The translations under genes were made by a program, and so were the position numbers. Positions 20,480 through 30,631 of a stretch of 64,000 nucleotides of DNA are shown one piece after another. Numbering within the stretch: the first letter of the stretch is position 1; the number at the start of each line of letters is the position of its first letter. The notes below the pieces were generated by a model. It had not been told where the DNA came from, did no database searches, and saw nothing but the letters and a program-made list of their open reading frames with translations. Origin of the DNA: Ehrlichia ruminantium str. Welgevonden (GTDB lineage Bacteria; Pseudomonadota; Alphaproteobacteria; Rickettsiales; Anaplasmataceae); NCBI RefSeq assembly GCF_000026005.1, contig NC_005295.2, positions 992,001 through 1,056,000 of the forward strand. Direction: 5' to 3'.

Positions 20480-21762
20480 AATTCAGACTTTTTAATTAAT
20501 GTACTATAACGACTTGAATACAAATGTGTTTGAATTTGAGAAAATGTATCAATAATAACATTAACTATTATTAGAAAACTAGTGCCCCCCAAAGTAAAAG
20601 ATATAGAATAATAATACCTAATAAGCTCAGGAACTATACAAATAACTGTTAAATATACTGATCCCAAAACAGTTAATCGTTTCATTACATAATTAAAATA
20701 CTCACAAGTACTATTACCTGGCCTTTTACCTGGAACAAATCCCCCATTTTTCTTTAACAATTCTGATGTTTCTTTTGCATCAAAAACAAATGTCATATAA
20801 AAAAACGCAAAAAACACTATTAATAGTGCATAACACACTATATACAACAGCTTACCAGATGAAAAATACATAAGTATAAAATCAGACCATGGAGAACCTT
20901 GATGAAAATTTGCAACAGTAATCGGTGATAACAGTAAAGCATTTGCAAAAATAGGAGGTATAACTCCAGAAATATTAATTTTTAGCGGAACATATGTAGA
21001 TGCAGTATTATATAATTTATTTTTAACCTGCCTTTTTGGATATTGTACTAAAATTTTTCTATAAGATTTTTCAACGAAAATGATTAACAATAGTAATGCA
21101 AAAAATATTAATATCATTAATAAAATCACAAATATTGGCACATTGCCATTTTTACCTAATAAAAACATAGCAGAAAAAGAACCTGGTAACTCTGCGATTA
21201 TTCCTGTAAATATAATTAGAGAAATCCCATTACCAATACCCCTTTTATTTATACTATCACCTAACCAGAGTAGAAACATTGTACCACCTAACAAGCTACT
21301 AATACCTACTACCCTAAATAACAAACCAGGATCAATTACCACAATACTAGTCTGTGTATTCATTTTTTCTAACCCAAGCAAGATAATAGAACCTTGAATT
21401 AAACAGAAAACAATAGTTATATATCTTACATAAGTATTAATCTTTACCCTACCTAATTCACCACTTTGTCTCATCTCATTCAATCTTGGAATTGTAACTG
21501 AAAGTAACTGCATAATTATAGAAGAAACTATATATGGCATAACATTAAGGGCAAAAATTGTCATTCTACCTAAAGCACCACCAGAAAATACATTAAAAAT
21601 ACCTAAAACACCCACTGAATGTTTTGATATAACTGCATCTATTACATCTGGATTAATGCCTGGAATAGGTATATATGTACCTAAACGATATATAATTAAA
21701 GCTAATAGCGTAAACCAAATCTTACCTAATAAATTATCCTTATTCCAAGACAGCAGAGCCAT
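20464..21762 (-). CDS. secY: preprotein translocase subunit SecY
   Basis: SecY is the channel of the Sec translocon in the inner membrane. The 432-residue protein has about ten membrane helices. Landmarks are LGTYIPIPGINPDVI near residue 28, the plug region FNVFSGGALGRMTIFALN, GNGISLIIFTGI and GFVPGKRPGNSTCEYF, followed by the last helices. The length is normal. It lies between rplO and adk in the spc operon and overlaps the possible adk start. Confidence 0.96.
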   Translation of the reverse strand: MALLSWNKDNLLGKIWFTLLALIIYRLGTYIPIPGINPDVIDAVISKHSVGVLGIFNVFSGGALGRMTIFALNVMPYIVSSIIMQLLSVTIPRLNEMRQSGELGRVKINTYVRYITIVFCLIQGSIILLGLEKMNTQTSIVVIDPGLLFRVVGISSLLGGTMFLLWLGDSINKRGIGNGISLIIFTGIIAELPGSFSAMFLLGKNGNVPIFVILLMILIFFALLLLIIFVEKSYRKILVQYPKRQVKNKLYNTASTYVPLKINISGVIPPIFANALLLSPITVANFHQGSPWSDFILMYFSSGKLLYIVCYALLIVFFAFFYMTFVFDAKETSELLKKNGGFVPGKRPGNSTCEYFNYVMKRLTVLGSVYLTVICIVPELIRYYYSISFTLGGTSFLIIVNVIIDTFSQIQTHLYSSRYSTLIKKSELWKIK

Positions 21763-21801
21763 TTTTATAACCTAAGATTACCTAAATTTATATTAAAAAT
21801 G

Positions 21802-22263
21802 TTATTTTGATTCACTATCTGAAAGACTATTCAATAAAGTAACCTGTGACTTTGCTGATTTTGAAATAAAATCATATTCAATGCATACAGTAGTGTTCAG
21901 TTTACCATCCCCAAGAATCTTAATTTTTTGTTTAACTGAAGAAATAACACCTAAATTATACAAAACTTCTTTTGTAATAGCAGAAACATTATCAATCTTT
22001 CCACTGTCAATAAGCCTCTGAATCAAAGATAAATTGATTATCGAATACTTATTTTTAGGTAAAGAATTAAAACCTCTTTTAGGTAAACGAGTAAATATAG
22101 ATTGTTGTCCACCTTCAAAACCATTTATAGAAACTCCAGATCTTGCTTTCTGACCTTTATGACCACGACCAGAAGTTTTACCTTTACCACACCCTATACC
22201 TCTACCTAAAACCTTAGATTTCTTTTTTTTAGGTAATCCGCTAAATATATTATTCAATTTCAT
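21802..22263 (-). CDS. rplO: 50S ribosomal protein L15
   Basis: L15 is a large-subunit protein. It starts MKLNNIFSGLPKKKKSK and has GRGIGCGKGKTSGRGHKGQK, QSIFTRLPKRGFN and a normal C-terminus, about 153 residues. An upstream ATG at 22275 would add four residues. The ATG at 22263 gives the usual L15 start and has GGA seven bases before it. rpsE ends only 15 bases upstream, so rpmD (L30), normally between rpsE and rplO, is absent. Confidence 0.95.
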   Translation of the reverse strand: MKLNNIFSGLPKKKKSKVLGRGIGCGKGKTSGRGHKGQKARSGVSINGFEGGQQSIFTRLPKRGFNSLPKNKYSIINLSLIQRLIDSGKIDNVSAITKEVLYNLGVISSVKQKIKILGDGKLNTTVCIEYDFISKSAKSQVTLLNSLSDSESK

Positions 22264-22278
22264 AACTACATCCATAAG

Positions 22279-22803
22279 TTATCTATTCTCAATAATCTCA
22301 CCTATTTTCCTACTTCTTTTACTAGCTACTTGTTTCGGTGAGAGCATTTTTCTAAAAGCAGTAAATACAGCATATACAACATTATGTGGGTTTGAGGAAC
22401 CTATAGATTTTGCTACAACATCTTGTACACCTAAAACTTCAAAGATTAAACGTATAGAACCACCAGCTATAATACCTGTTCCCACCTTAGCAGATCTTAA
22501 CATAACCTTACTTGAACAAAACTTAGCTTGTATATCATGATGTAAAGTACGAGACTCACGTAAATGTACCCTAATCATATTTTTTCTAGCAGCATTAACA
22601 GCTTTTACTTTAGCTTCAGATACCTCAAGATGCTTACCTATTCCGCAACCAACTTTACCTTTTTCATCCCCTATAACTACTAGAACTGAAAACGAAAATC
22701 TACGACCACCTTTAACTACCTTAGCAACTCTTCTAACAGAAACTATCAACTCAGAAAAATCATTAGATCCATGCGTGTTCCTTGACTTCTTGACAACATC
22801 CAT
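22279..22803 (-). CDS. rpsE: 30S ribosomal protein S5
   Basis: S5 contributes to decoding fidelity in the 30S body. The 174-residue protein contains [38 protein letters not shown] and [20 protein letters not shown], all S5 signatures. The ATG at 22803 is preferred over a TTG at 22812 since AGG precedes it at a normal distance. It lies between rplR and rplO. Confidence 0.96.
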
Positions 22804-22820
22804 ACTATACAACCTACCTA

Positions 22821-23183
22821 TTAAAACTCAAAACCATAACTTCGCAATTCATTCGCAAATTCAGCAACTACCCCTATATACTTATAAGGTCCTCTATCAA
22901 AAACAAATTTTTTACAATTATCCAATTTATTCAATCTTTCAGACATTAACTTTGCAACAATTTTTACAGAATTACTATTAACTCTCCTATGAGCTAAAGC
23001 AATAACCTCACGTTCTAAAGTAGAAGCAGCAGCATATGTTTTACCACAACTATCATCTATTAACTGAACATAAAAATGCCTATTTGATTTAAAAATTGAC
23101 AACCTTAACAAGGAAAGATTGTTTTTTAACTTTAACCTTACACGTCTTTTTCGTCTTTCAAATCTATTAGAAGTAGCCAACAT
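22821..23183 (-). CDS. rplR: 50S ribosomal protein L18
   Basis: L18 binds 5S rRNA in the central protuberance. The 120-residue protein has [13 protein letters not shown] at the start, [19 protein letters not shown], and the conserved C-terminus [20 protein letters not shown]. The length is normal. It is located between rplF and rpsE in the spc cluster. Confidence 0.96.
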
Positions 23184-23196
23184 ATCAATTTACACC

Positions 23197-23733
23197 TTAC
23201 TTTTTCTTATTAACTTCTTTTCTATAAATATATTTGCCTTTAATGGAAATACCCTTACCTTTATATGGGTTATATTTCCTGATTGAACAGATATCAGACG
23301 CAACCATATATACTTTTTGTTTATCAAAACCTTTTACTAATATCTGAGTAGGCTTAACACACTGAATAATAATGCCATTAGGTATTTTATACTTTATACC
23401 ATGACTAAAACCTAACGATAAAGATAAATACTCATCATTAACTTCTGCCTTATATCCAACCCCAGTAATTTCAAGTTCAACAACTAACCCTTGAGATAAC
23501 CCTATAGCATAACTATTAATCATACTTCTATAAGTTCCCCACATTACCTTTGAGTTAGCAGAACTATCATTAACATGCAAGGTAATGCTGTTACCATCAA
23601 TATTACAGGATATACCATAATCTAAAACTAACTTTAATGAATTTTCACTATTCTTCAAAGTAAGCTGGTTACCAACTAAATCCACCTGAACATTACTAGG
23701 AATCAGTATAGGCATAGAGCCAACTCTTGACAT
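23197..23733 (-). CDS. rplF: 50S ribosomal protein L6
   Basis: L6 is a two-domain large-subunit protein near the factor-binding site. The 178-residue protein begins MSRVGSMPILIPSNVQVDL. It has GVGYKAEVNDEYLSLSLGFS in the second half and ends RKYNPYKGKGISIKGKYIYR followed by KEVNKKK, as L6 does. AGGAG is positioned before the ATG. It lies between rpsH and rplR. Confidence 0.96.
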   Translation of the reverse strand: MSRVGSMPILIPSNVQVDLVGNQLTLKNSENSLKLVLDYGISCNIDGNSITLHVNDSSANSKVMWGTYRSMINSYAIGLSQGLVVELEITGVGYKAEVNDEYLSLSLGFSHGIKYKIPNGIIIQCVKPTQILVKGFDKQKVYMVASDICSIRKYNPYKGKGISIKGKYIYRKEVNKKK

Positions 23734-23745
23734 CTTATTTATCTC

Positions 23746-24144
23746 CTAAAAAACACCACATAAAATTTCTCCACCAACACCAGATTTACGGGCATTATAA
23801 TCTGACATAATCCCTTTAGATGTAGATATTATATATAACCCCAAACCATTATAAAACTTCGGCATACCCTTAGCTGAACAATAGCATCTTTTGCCAGGTT
23901 TTGACACTCTACATATCCGATTAATTACAGGAACACCATTATAATATTTAAGTTTTACCTCAAAAAACTTTATATTAGTGCTCCTTAACTTTTCAGTAAA
24001 ACCATCTATATACCCTTCCGATAGTAAAATTTGCAATATAGCATGGATAACATAAGAATAAGATACTGTTACAACCTTATTCATACTTAATTGCCCATTA
24101 CGTATACTTGTTAAAAAATTAGCAATAGGATCTGACAACGACAC
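23746..24144 (-). CDS. rpsH: 30S ribosomal protein S8
   Basis: S8 binds the central domain of 16S rRNA. It begins [17 protein letters not shown] and ends [16 protein letters not shown], with [20 protein letters not shown] in between, about 132 residues. A TTG at 24171 keeps the frame open into rpsN. The true start is the GTG at 24144, since AAAGGAGG lies seven bases upstream and the canonical S8 N-terminus follows directly. It is part of the spc cluster. Confidence 0.96.
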
Positions 24145-24164
24145 TACTGAACCTCCTTTTAATA

Positions 24165-24470
24165 TTACCAACTTGATTTAGTCAAACCAGGTATTTGTCC
24201 AATTGAACCTAACTGACGTAAAACAATACGAGAAACTTTAAACTTTCTATAACAACCTCTAGGCCTACCAGTAATTAAGCATCTATTTCTAATCCTAATA
24301 TAAGAAGAATCCCTAGGAAGCTTGGATAACTTTACTTGTGCTAAAAATCTATCATTCATAGAAATAGATTGATCTTTAATAATAGCACGTAACTTCTCCC
24401 TTTTACTTTTTAATCTATCACAAATAGATATACGTTTTAAGTTTCTCTGTATAACAGACTTTCTTGACAT
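24165..24470 (-). CDS. rpsN: 30S ribosomal protein S14
   Basis: S14 sits in the 30S head. The 101-residue protein starts [13 protein letters not shown] and ends [20 protein letters not shown], with [21 protein letters not shown] at the terminus. It is the long, zinc-free S14 type because the CxxC motifs are lacking. The ATG at 24470 has GAGGGG upstream. A TTG at 24473 is less likely. Confidence 0.96.
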   Translation of the reverse strand: MSRKSVIQRNLKRISICDRLKSKREKLRAIIKDQSISMNDRFLAQVKLSKLPRDSSYIRIRNRCLITGRPRGCYRKFKVSRIVLRQLGSIGQIPGLTKSSW

Positions 24471-24479
24471 CAAACCCCT

Positions 24480-25013
24480 CTAATTAATAAATGGCAATCC
24501 AAATTCCATTAACAATAGCTTCGCATCCTTATTGTTAACTGCATTTGTTACAATATTAATATCTAACCCCAATATTTTATCTATTTTATCATAATCCACT
24601 TCCAAGAAAGATATATGTTCTTTAATACCAATAGATATATTACCACACCCATCAAATTGATTAATAGATAAACCTTTAAAATCTTGCTCTCTAGGAAGAA
24701 CAACATATATCAATCTTTCCAAAAATTCATACATTTTATTATTCCGCAAAGTTACCTTACAACCAATAGGAAATCCTTTACGTATTTTAAACCCAGCAAT
24801 AGATTTCTTAACAGAAGTTGCTACAGGCTTCTGACCAGCTATTAATGCCAAATCACGAACACAAGAATTCATAACCTTACTATCAGAACCTCTAATTCCT
24901 AACCCCATATTCAAACAAACCTTAACAATCTTAGGCACTTGCATTACATTACTATACCCAAGCTTATTTTGTAATGATGGTACAATTTGAGTCTTATACA
25001 AATCTTTTAACAT
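24480..25013 (-). CDS. rplE: 50S ribosomal protein L5
   Basis: L5 binds 5S rRNA and contacts the P-site tRNA. The 177-residue protein has [20 protein letters not shown] at the start, [16 protein letters not shown] and [20 protein letters not shown], and ends [16 protein letters not shown]. The length is normal. It follows rplX by nine bases. Confidence 0.96.
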   Translation of the reverse strand: MLKDLYKTQIVPSLQNKLGYSNVMQVPKIVKVCLNMGLGIRGSDSKVMNSCVRDLALIAGQKPVATSVKKSIAGFKIRKGFPIGCKVTLRNNKMYEFLERLIYVVLPREQDFKGLSINQFDGCGNISIGIKEHISFLEVDYDKIDKILGLDINIVTNAVNNKDAKLLLMEFGLPFIN

Positions 25014-25022
25014 ATAAATAAC

Positions 25023-25352
25023 CTACTCTATAACTTTGCCAGAAGATTTCATAAAGCGTACTTTTTTATCATCAATAAATTTATAGCCCACCTTCGTACG
25101 AATACCAAGAACTGAATCAACTAATGCGATATTTGAAATATTAATTGGCCTTTCAACACTAATAATTCCACCATCACTATTTTGTGTTGCCTTAACACTC
25201 TTCTTACATATATTAATCCCAGAAACTATTGCAAAGGTGAGATCTTTACCACAAGATTTCTTTTTTAAAACTTTAATCACCTTACCCATTTTCCCTTTAT
25301 CTTTTCCACTAACCACTAGAACATCATCACCAGCAATAATTTTCATACCCAT
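25023..25352 (-). CDS. rplX: 50S ribosomal protein L24
   Basis: L24 is an assembly-initiator protein at the exit side of the 50S subunit. It starts MGMKIIAGDDVLVVSGKDKG, the KOW-type fold, and is about 109 residues long. The ATG at 25352 has GAGG eight bases upstream inside the rplN end. Frames that start earlier would overlap rplN. A second ATG at 25346 is also possible. Confidence 0.95.
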   Translation of the reverse strand: MGMKIIAGDDVLVVSGKDKGKMGKVIKVLKKKSCGKDLTFAIVSGINICKKSVKATQNSDGGIISVERPINISNIALVDSVLGIRTKVGYKFIDDKKVRFMKSSGKVIE

Positions 25353-25353
25353 T

Positions 25354-25713
25354 TTATAATACCTCAACAGCTAAAGACATAACCTTAGAAAAAAGACCAA
25401 AAGGTAATTTTTTAACCGGACCGAATACACGAGTTCCCAATGGATCACCTTGATCATTAATTAACACAACAGCATTACTTGAAAATTTAATAACGCTACC
25501 ATCTAATCTACGTACTGCCTTTTTGACCCTAACAATAACTGCTTTATAAACTTTCCCTTTACTAACCTTTCCTCTTGGAATCACAACTTTTGTTGAGACT
25601 ACAATAACATCACCAACTGATGCAGATTTTTTTCCATTCAATAGCCCAATACATAACACCTTGCGAGCGCCAGAATTATCTGCAACATCTAATAAAGTAT
25701 TTTTCTGTATCAT
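25354..25713 (-). CDS. rplN: 50S ribosomal protein L14
   Basis: L14 helps form an intersubunit bridge. The 119-residue protein starts [20 protein letters not shown] and has [20 protein letters not shown], and it ends [19 protein letters not shown]. All these features match L14, and the length is normal. Its end carries the ribosome-binding site of rplX. Confidence 0.97.
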   Translation of the reverse strand: MIQKNTLLDVADNSGARKVLCIGLLNGKKSASVGDVIVVSTKVVIPRGKVSKGKVYKAVIVRVKKAVRRLDGSVIKFSSNAVVLINDQGDPLGTRVFGPVKKLPFGLFSKVMSLAVEVL

Positions 25714-25722
25714 ATATCACCT

Positions 25723-25947
25723 TTATATTACAACCCACCTTTTAGTAGCAGATATAGGTATATGCTCACGTATCTGCACAACGTCACCACACTTATACCG
25801 ATTATATTCATCATGTACTACATAGTTTTTACGTTTCTTAACTATTTTTTTATACATCTTATGACTGACCATCCGGGACACCATAACTTTTATAGTTTTA
25901 TCACACTTTGCCCCAACAACCACTCCGGTCAAAACTTGCTTAGACAT
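25723..25947 (-). CDS. rpsQ: 30S ribosomal protein S17
   Basis: S17 is an early-binding 16S rRNA protein. It starts [20 protein letters not shown] and has [20 protein letters not shown] near the end, about 74 residues. The ATG at 25947 overlaps the rpmC stop by eight bases and has GAGG six bases before it. The upstream in-frame ATGs would lie inside rpmC and are rejected. Confidence 0.95.
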   Translation of the reverse strand: MSKQVLTGVVVGAKCDKTIKVMVSRMVSHKMYKKIVKKRKNYVVHDEYNRYKCGDVVQIREHIPISATKRWVVI

Positions 25948-26143
25948 TCTTGACCTCATTCTTTCTTTCACTTAACACTGTTAATATCCTAGCTATATCT
26001 TTCTTTATATTTGAACCATAAAAATGATTATGCGACTTATCAAGTTTTTTAGTTAAAATAACATCAATTAATTCCTTACGTAAATTAAACAACAGCTCAT
26101 GTAATTCATCATTAGTCTTAGATCTGATATCAATAATATCCAT
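25940..26143 (-). CDS. rpmC: 50S ribosomal protein L29
   Basis: L29 sits at the polypeptide exit. The 67-residue protein has [20 protein letters not shown] at the start and [20 protein letters not shown] at the end, the two-helix L29 pattern. It overlaps rpsQ by eight bases and follows rplP by 12 bases. Confidence 0.94.
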   Translation of the reverse strand: MDIIDIRSKTNDELHELLFNLRKELIDVILTKKLDKSHNHFYGSNIKKDIARILTVLSERKNEVKNV

Positions 26144-26155
26144 ACTTAATACCCT

Positions 26156-26566
26156 TTACAATTCATCACTAATAAACTTACACTTTACTGGAAGCTTAGC
26201 TTGAGATTTTTGCAGAGCTTCCTTAGCTAAATTTAACGAAACACCACTTATTTCAAACAATATTTTACCAGGCTTCACTTTACATACCCACATCTCAATA
26301 CTACCCTTACCTTTCCCCATACGGACATCCATAGGCTTTTTACTAACAGGAGTATGACAAAATACTCTTATCCAAACTTTACCTACACGCTTCAGAGTCC
26401 TAGAAATACTTCTTCTAGCTGATTCAACCTGCTTAGAAGTCAATCTACCAGGTTCTAAAGATTTTAAACCATAAGTTCCAAATGCTAAAGTATAACCACC
26501 TTTAGCATTACCACTAATACGTCCCTTAAAATCCTTCTTATATTTAGTTTTCTTAGGTATAAACAT
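26156..26566 (-). CDS. rplP: 50S ribosomal protein L16
   Basis: L16 helps organise the A-site of the 50S subunit. The 136-residue protein starts [19 protein letters not shown] and has [40 protein letters not shown] and the late [15 protein letters not shown]. All are standard. It lies between rpsC and rpmC. Confidence 0.97.
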   Translation of the reverse strand: MFIPKKTKYKKDFKGRISGNAKGGYTLAFGTYGLKSLEPGRLTSKQVESARRSISRTLKRVGKVWIRVFCHTPVSKKPMDVRMGKGKGSIEMWVCKVKPGKILFEISGVSLNLAKEALQKSQAKLPVKCKFISDEL

Positions 26567-26578
26567 AAAATTTACTCA

Positions 26579-27214
26579 CTACTCATTGCTCGATTTTGTC
26601 TCACCAAGATACACCCAAACTTTAACACCTATTATACCATAGATAGTCTTAGCTTCAGAGAATCCATAATCTATATTAGCCCTAAAAGTATGCAATGGAA
26701 CACTACCTTCTTTATACCATTCTGTCCTAGCAATTTCAGCACCACCTAATCTACCAGCACAACTAACTTTGATTCCTTTTGCACCTATTTTTAAACAATT
26801 TTGTACACTTCTTTTCATAGCTCTCCTAAAGGATACCCTCCTTTCTAGCTGTTGTGCTATGTTTTCTGCTATTAAAATAGCTTTCAGTTCAGGTTTTTTG
26901 ACTTCTATAATATTTAACTCAATATTATTATTGATCATCTTGACAATTTTTTGCTTCACTTTATCAATATCAGCACCTTTTTTACCTATAATCACACCAG
27001 GTTTAGCAGAATATACATTAACCATAATTACATCTACTTTTCTAGCAATTACAACCTTACTAATAGAAGCATGATAGAAGGCCTTCTTAATAAATTTACG
27101 TAATAAAAAATCCTCATGAAGTTTAGTAGTATAATCTTTATTAGCATACCATAAAGAATCCCATGTATTGATTATTTTTAACCTTAAACCAATAGGATTA
27201 GATTTTTGACCCAT
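26579..27214 (-). CDS. rpsC: 30S ribosomal protein S3
   Basis: S3 lines the mRNA entry of the 30S subunit. It starts [20 protein letters not shown] and has the KH domain segment [20 protein letters not shown]. It ends with [20 protein letters not shown], about 211 residues. The ATG at 27214 gives the canonical start; an ATG six codons upstream would overlap rplV. AGGG precedes it at ten bases. Confidence 0.96.
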   Translation of the reverse strand: MGQKSNPIGLRLKIINTWDSLWYANKDYTTKLHEDFLLRKFIKKAFYHASISKVVIARKVDVIMVNVYSAKPGVIIGKKGADIDKVKQKIVKMINNNIELNIIEVKKPELKAILIAENIAQQLERRVSFRRAMKRSVQNCLKIGAKGIKVSCAGRLGGAEIARTEWYKEGSVPLHTFRANIDYGFSEAKTIYGIIGVKVWVYLGETKSSNE

Positions 27215-27218
27215 AAAC

Positions 27219-27563
27219 TTATACCCTCTCAAACAATTTTATGATCACATTACCATAATGCTTATATACCCTACATGCCTTGCCTCTCGCACGTGCATGA
27301 ATTCTACGTAAAGAAAAAGACTTACCAACTAAAACTTCCTTAATATAAAGATTATCAACATCAACACTATAATTAGCCTGCGCATTAGCAATTGCTGATT
27401 TTAAAACTTTACTTATGTATCTAGCAGATTTTTTCTTACAAAATTTTAGATACATAACAGCAACAGATACAGGCTTACCTCTAATTAAATCAGCAACTAA
27501 ATTTAACTTGTAAGGAGTAGACCTCAACCCCATCCCTTTAGCTTCAACCAACACTTTACTCAT
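27219..27563 (-). CDS. rplV: 50S ribosomal protein L22
   Basis: L22 extends a beta hairpin into the exit tunnel. It starts [20 protein letters not shown] and has [20 protein letters not shown]. It ends with the hairpin [20 protein letters not shown], 114 residues. The open frame continues 31 codons upstream into rpsS, but the ATG at 27563 is the only start that fits the family and avoids that overlap. Confidence 0.95.
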   Translation of the reverse strand: MSKVLVEAKGMGLRSTPYKLNLVADLIRGKPVSVAVMYLKFCKKKSARYISKVLKSAIANAQANYSVDVDNLYIKEVLVGKSFSLRRIHARARGKACRVYKHYGNVIIKLFERV

Positions 27564-27576
27564 AATACAAACCAAT

Positions 27577-27858
27577 TTACTTTCTAGATACCTTCTTATC
27601 ACCAACATGTCCAGTATAACGACGAGTTGGAGAGAACTCACCAAACTTACGACCAATCATATTATCATTCACTTTTACAGGTACATAAGTCTTCCCATTA
27701 TAAACCCCAAAAGTTAAGCCAATAAACTTATTTAATATTACAGAAGACCTAGAGTGAATATTGATAATAGAGTTTAATTTATTTTGAGCTATAGCCTTAT
27801 TCACTAGGCGCAAAACATGTGGCGCACAAAAAGGAGGTTTTTTTATAGATCTAGACAT
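27577..27858 (-). CDS. rpsS: 30S ribosomal protein S19
   Basis: S19 is in the 30S head. The 93-residue protein starts [20 protein letters not shown] and has [19 protein letters not shown], and it ends [20 protein letters not shown]. All are S19 signatures. It sits between rplB and rplV. Confidence 0.97.
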   Translation of the reverse strand: MSRSIKKPPFCAPHVLRLVNKAIAQNKLNSIINIHSRSSVILNKFIGLTFGVYNGKTYVPVKVNDNMIGRKFGEFSPTRRYTGHVGDKKVSRK

Positions 27859-27861
27859 ACT

Positions 27862-28692
27862 TTACCCTTTATCAGATACACGCTTAATATACTTATTACT
27901 AGACTTATTTTTCTTCCTAGTCTTTTTACCTTTTGTCGATACACCCCATGGTGTCACAGGATTTCTACCACCAGAAGTCTTACCTTCACCTCCACCATGC
28001 GGATGGTCTATAGGATTCATAGCAACACCACGCACAGTTGGTCTAATACCCAGCCACCTACTTCTTCCAGCTTTACCTAACTTTACATTTTGATTATCTA
28101 AGTTAGAAACTATACCTATAGTTGCACAACAATCAGCTAATACTTTCCTAATCTCACCAGAACTCAATCTAAGTAAAACATATATACCATCCTTACTCAT
28201 CAACTGAGCATAAGTACCAGCAGATCTTGCTATAATTCCTCCCCCTCCAGGCCTCAATTCAACATTATGTACAAATGTTCCCACAGGGATCAGCTTTAAC
28301 ATAAGACAATTTCCAGGTAATATATCAGAGCCATTACCAGACATAATTACATCACCTTTTTTTAATCCATGTGGCGCAATTATATAAGACTTTTCCCCAT
28401 CATCATAAGATAACAATGCAATAAATGCTGTCCTATTTGGATCATACTCTAATCTTTCAACAGTAGCAGGTACTCCAACCTTCTTTCTCTTAAAATCAAT
28501 AATTCTATATAAGCGTTTATGTCCTTTACCACGATGACGAACAGTAATAACACCACGAGAATTTCTTCCACCATGAGAAATCTTATAACCAACCAAAGAT
28601 TTTTCTGGCCTACCTTTCCATAACGTAGACTTATCTAACAAGACAGTACCACGTAGTGATGGAGTTACTGAATTTAAATTTTTAATACCCAT
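27862..28692 (-). CDS. rplB: 50S ribosomal protein L2
   Basis: L2 is central to subunit association and peptidyl-transferase architecture. The 276-residue protein has [57 protein letters not shown] and the conserved [20 protein letters not shown] near the C-terminus. The length is normal. It lies between rplW and rpsS. Confidence 0.98.
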   Translation of the reverse strand: MGIKNLNSVTPSLRGTVLLDKSTLWKGRPEKSLVGYKISHGGRNSRGVITVRHRGKGHKRLYRIIDFKRKKVGVPATVERLEYDPNRTAFIALLSYDDGEKSYIIAPHGLKKGDVIMSGNGSDILPGNCLMLKLIPVGTFVHNVELRPGGGGIIARSAGTYAQLMSKDGIYVLLRLSSGEIRKVLADCCATIGIVSNLDNQNVKLGKAGRSRWLGIRPTVRGVAMNPIDHPHGGGEGKTSGGRNPVTPWGVSTKGKKTRKKNKSSNKYIKRVSDKG

Positions 28693-28696
28693 GTTA

Positions 28697-28987
28697 CTAT
28701 TTTATTCCCATATACTTAAAATCCTGATCTTTTAATAGAGAAAAATAGACTTTTTTTCTATCTTTCCTATGACCAATTATTCCTTTAAAATACTTCTTTT
28801 TGCCTTTTTGATTTAAAATATTAATACGGACAACATCCAAACCAAAAACTACTTTAAAAGCCTTCCTGATTGTTTTCTTATCCGCATCACCTGATACATA
28901 AACAGCATACTTATTAAATTTCTCATTCAACAATACTGCTTTTTCTGTAATAATAGAGGAATGTATAATACTAAAATAATTAATCAT
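28697..28987 (-). CDS. rplW: 50S ribosomal protein L23
   Basis: L23 docks trigger factor and SRP at the exit tunnel. The 96-residue protein has [20 protein letters not shown] at the start, and [20 protein letters not shown]. Both are L23 features. Its ATG overlaps the rplD stop by four bases, which suggests coupled translation. Confidence 0.94.
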   Translation of the reverse strand: MINYFSIIHSSIITEKAVLLNEKFNKYAVYVSGDADKKTIRKAFKVVFGLDVVRINILNQKGKKKYFKGIIGHRKDRKKVYFSLLKDQDFKYMGIK

Positions 28988-29601
28988 AACAACCTATCTT
29001 CTAAATACTTCACAGTGTCAACAGTTAGAATTACACAATCATGCCTTAAAATATCAAAAACATTTGTTCCAATTTGCTTTAGCAACGTTACATTATGCAA
29101 ATTTTTACAAGAATACATCATTCCTTTATTATAATCTTTACCAATAATCAAAAAAGATTGATGCTCAAAATTCTTAATAAAGCGTAATACTTGCGCTGTT
29201 TTCACAAAATTAACATCAATACTATCTAAAATCAACAATTTATTACAAGAATTCTTTAATGATAAAGCAACTTTTAACCCTAAATTACGCACTTTCTTAT
29301 TTAGCGAATAAGCATGAGTCCTAACTACTGGACCAAAAATAACAGCACCACCTCTAAATTGTGGACTACGCAAACTACCTTGTCTTGCTCTTCCAGTATG
29401 CTTCTGCCTGTATGGTTTAGCTGTTGTACCAGAAACATCACCTATAGTTTTTGTTTTATGAGCTCCAATACGCCTCTTAGATAATTGCCATTCTACCACC
29501 ATTTTTAATATATCTGGCCTATAGTTTACAGAAAATATCAAAGGATTTAAGTCAATCTTACCAATGTTTTGACTCTCTATGTTTATTACATTAACTTCCA
29601 T
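28984..29601 (-). CDS. rplD: 50S ribosomal protein L4
   Basis: L4 lines the exit tunnel and in some bacteria represses the S10 operon. The 205-residue protein has KRRIGAHKTKTIGDVSGTTA, KPYRQKHTGRARQGSLRSPQ and FRGGAVIFGP, the conserved loop. It ends with a Rossmann-like half (LLILDSIDVN and others). It lies between rplC and rplW. Confidence 0.95.
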   Translation of the reverse strand: MEVNVINIESQNIGKIDLNPLIFSVNYRPDILKMVVEWQLSKRRIGAHKTKTIGDVSGTTAKPYRQKHTGRARQGSLRSPQFRGGAVIFGPVVRTHAYSLNKKVRNLGLKVALSLKNSCNKLLILDSIDVNFVKTAQVLRFIKNFEHQSFLIIGKDYNKGMMYSCKNLHNVTLLKQIGTNVFDILRHDCVILTVDTVKYLEDRLL

Positions 29602-29607
29602 ATATTA

Positions 29608-30303
29608 TCATCCAATATTATCTAACTTTAAATCTTCAGCACATATAGGAAAAGAATTTTTAGGAACAGGCTTTTTAATAGCATCTCTAACAAAAAGATA
29701 AGACCCCTGAGCTCCAGGAATATTATTACCCTTGACAACTAATAAAGATTTTTCTTTATCTACTGAAATAACTTTAATATTTTGTACAGTTACTCTACTA
29801 TTCCCTAAATGACCAGCCATCTTTTTACCCTTATATACTCTTCCAGGATCTTGACACTGACCAGTAGAACCTTGAGACCTATGTGAAATAGAAACACCAT
29901 GAGATGCTTTTAACCCCTTAAAGTTATGCCTCTTCATAACACCAGCAAAACCTTTACCTAAAGAACATCCAGTAATATCAACATATTGGTTTTCAACAAA
30001 GTGAGTAATTAAAACTTTAGCCCCCACTGTCAAATTATCAATATGATCAACCCTAGATTCAAAAATTTTACAATTAACATTAATATTACTTTTTTGTAAA
30101 ATTTTTAATTGAGGTTTCTTCATATTAGTAGAAACTTTCATTCCAAAGACTACTGAAGTATAACCATGAGAATCTTTGTCCTTTATCGATACAACAAAAG
30201 AATCCCTTAAATGCAACAACGTAACTGGTATTCTTTTTCCTTCATTATCAAAAATAGCACTATGTCCTACTTTTTCTAACAATAACCCTATTCTCTTAGC
30301 CAT
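29608..30303 (-). CDS. rplC: 50S ribosomal protein L3
   Basis: L3 is an assembly protein near the peptidyl-transferase centre. It starts [18 protein letters not shown] and has [40 protein letters not shown] and [19 protein letters not shown], about 231 residues. The ATG at 30303 overlaps the rpsJ end by eight bases, with GGAGG upstream. An earlier ATG is not needed. Confidence 0.96.
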   Translation of the reverse strand: MAKRIGLLLEKVGHSAIFDNEGKRIPVTLLHLRDSFVVSIKDKDSHGYTSVVFGMKVSTNMKKPQLKILQKSNINVNCKIFESRVDHIDNLTVGAKVLITHFVENQYVDITGCSLGKGFAGVMKRHNFKGLKASHGVSISHRSQGSTGQCQDPGRVYKGKKMAGHLGNSRVTVQNIKVISVDKEKSLLVVKGNNIPGAQGSYLFVRDAIKKPVPKNSFPICAEDLKLDNIG

Positions 30304-30625
30304 TATTACTGCCTCCAATTACCTTAACCTTTACATCTACACCAGCAGGTAACTGTAAGCTCATTAGTGCTTGAATAATTGTTGAATTAGCTTTTGGTAA
30401 ACTAATTAAACGTTTATGTGTTCTAATTTCAAACTGCTCCCTAGATTTTTTATCAACATGAGTTGATCTATTAACAATAAATTTAGCCACTCTACGAGGA
30501 AAAAATATCGGGCCATTTACACGTGCACCACTCCTTTTAGCAGTCAAAATAATGCTACGGGCAGACCTATCTAATAAATAGCTATCAAAGGCCTTTAACT
30601 CAATATATATCTTTTGCGTTACCAT
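30296..30625 (-). CDS. rpsJ: 30S ribosomal protein S10
   Basis: S10 is a 30S head protein, also used in transcription antitermination. It reads [20 protein letters not shown] and has [20 protein letters not shown] and [11 protein letters not shown], 109 residues. A GTG at 30631 abuts the tuf stop and is less likely than the ATG at 30625, for which GGAG lies nine bases upstream. It opens the S10 cluster directly after tuf. Confidence 0.95.
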   Translation of the reverse strand: MVTQKIYIELKAFDSYLLDRSARSIILTAKRSGARVNGPIFFPRRVAKFIVNRSTHVDKKSREQFEIRTHKRLISLPKANSTIIQALMSLQLPAGVDVKVKVIGGSNNG

Positions 30626-30631
30626 AACCAC

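Noticed and set aside
24145-24171. TTG start for rpsH
   Set aside because: A GTG at 24144 has a near-perfect ribosome-binding site and gives the canonical S8 start.
27564-27656. Upstream extension of rplV
   Set aside because: Lies within rpsS in another frame and does not fit the L22 N-terminus.
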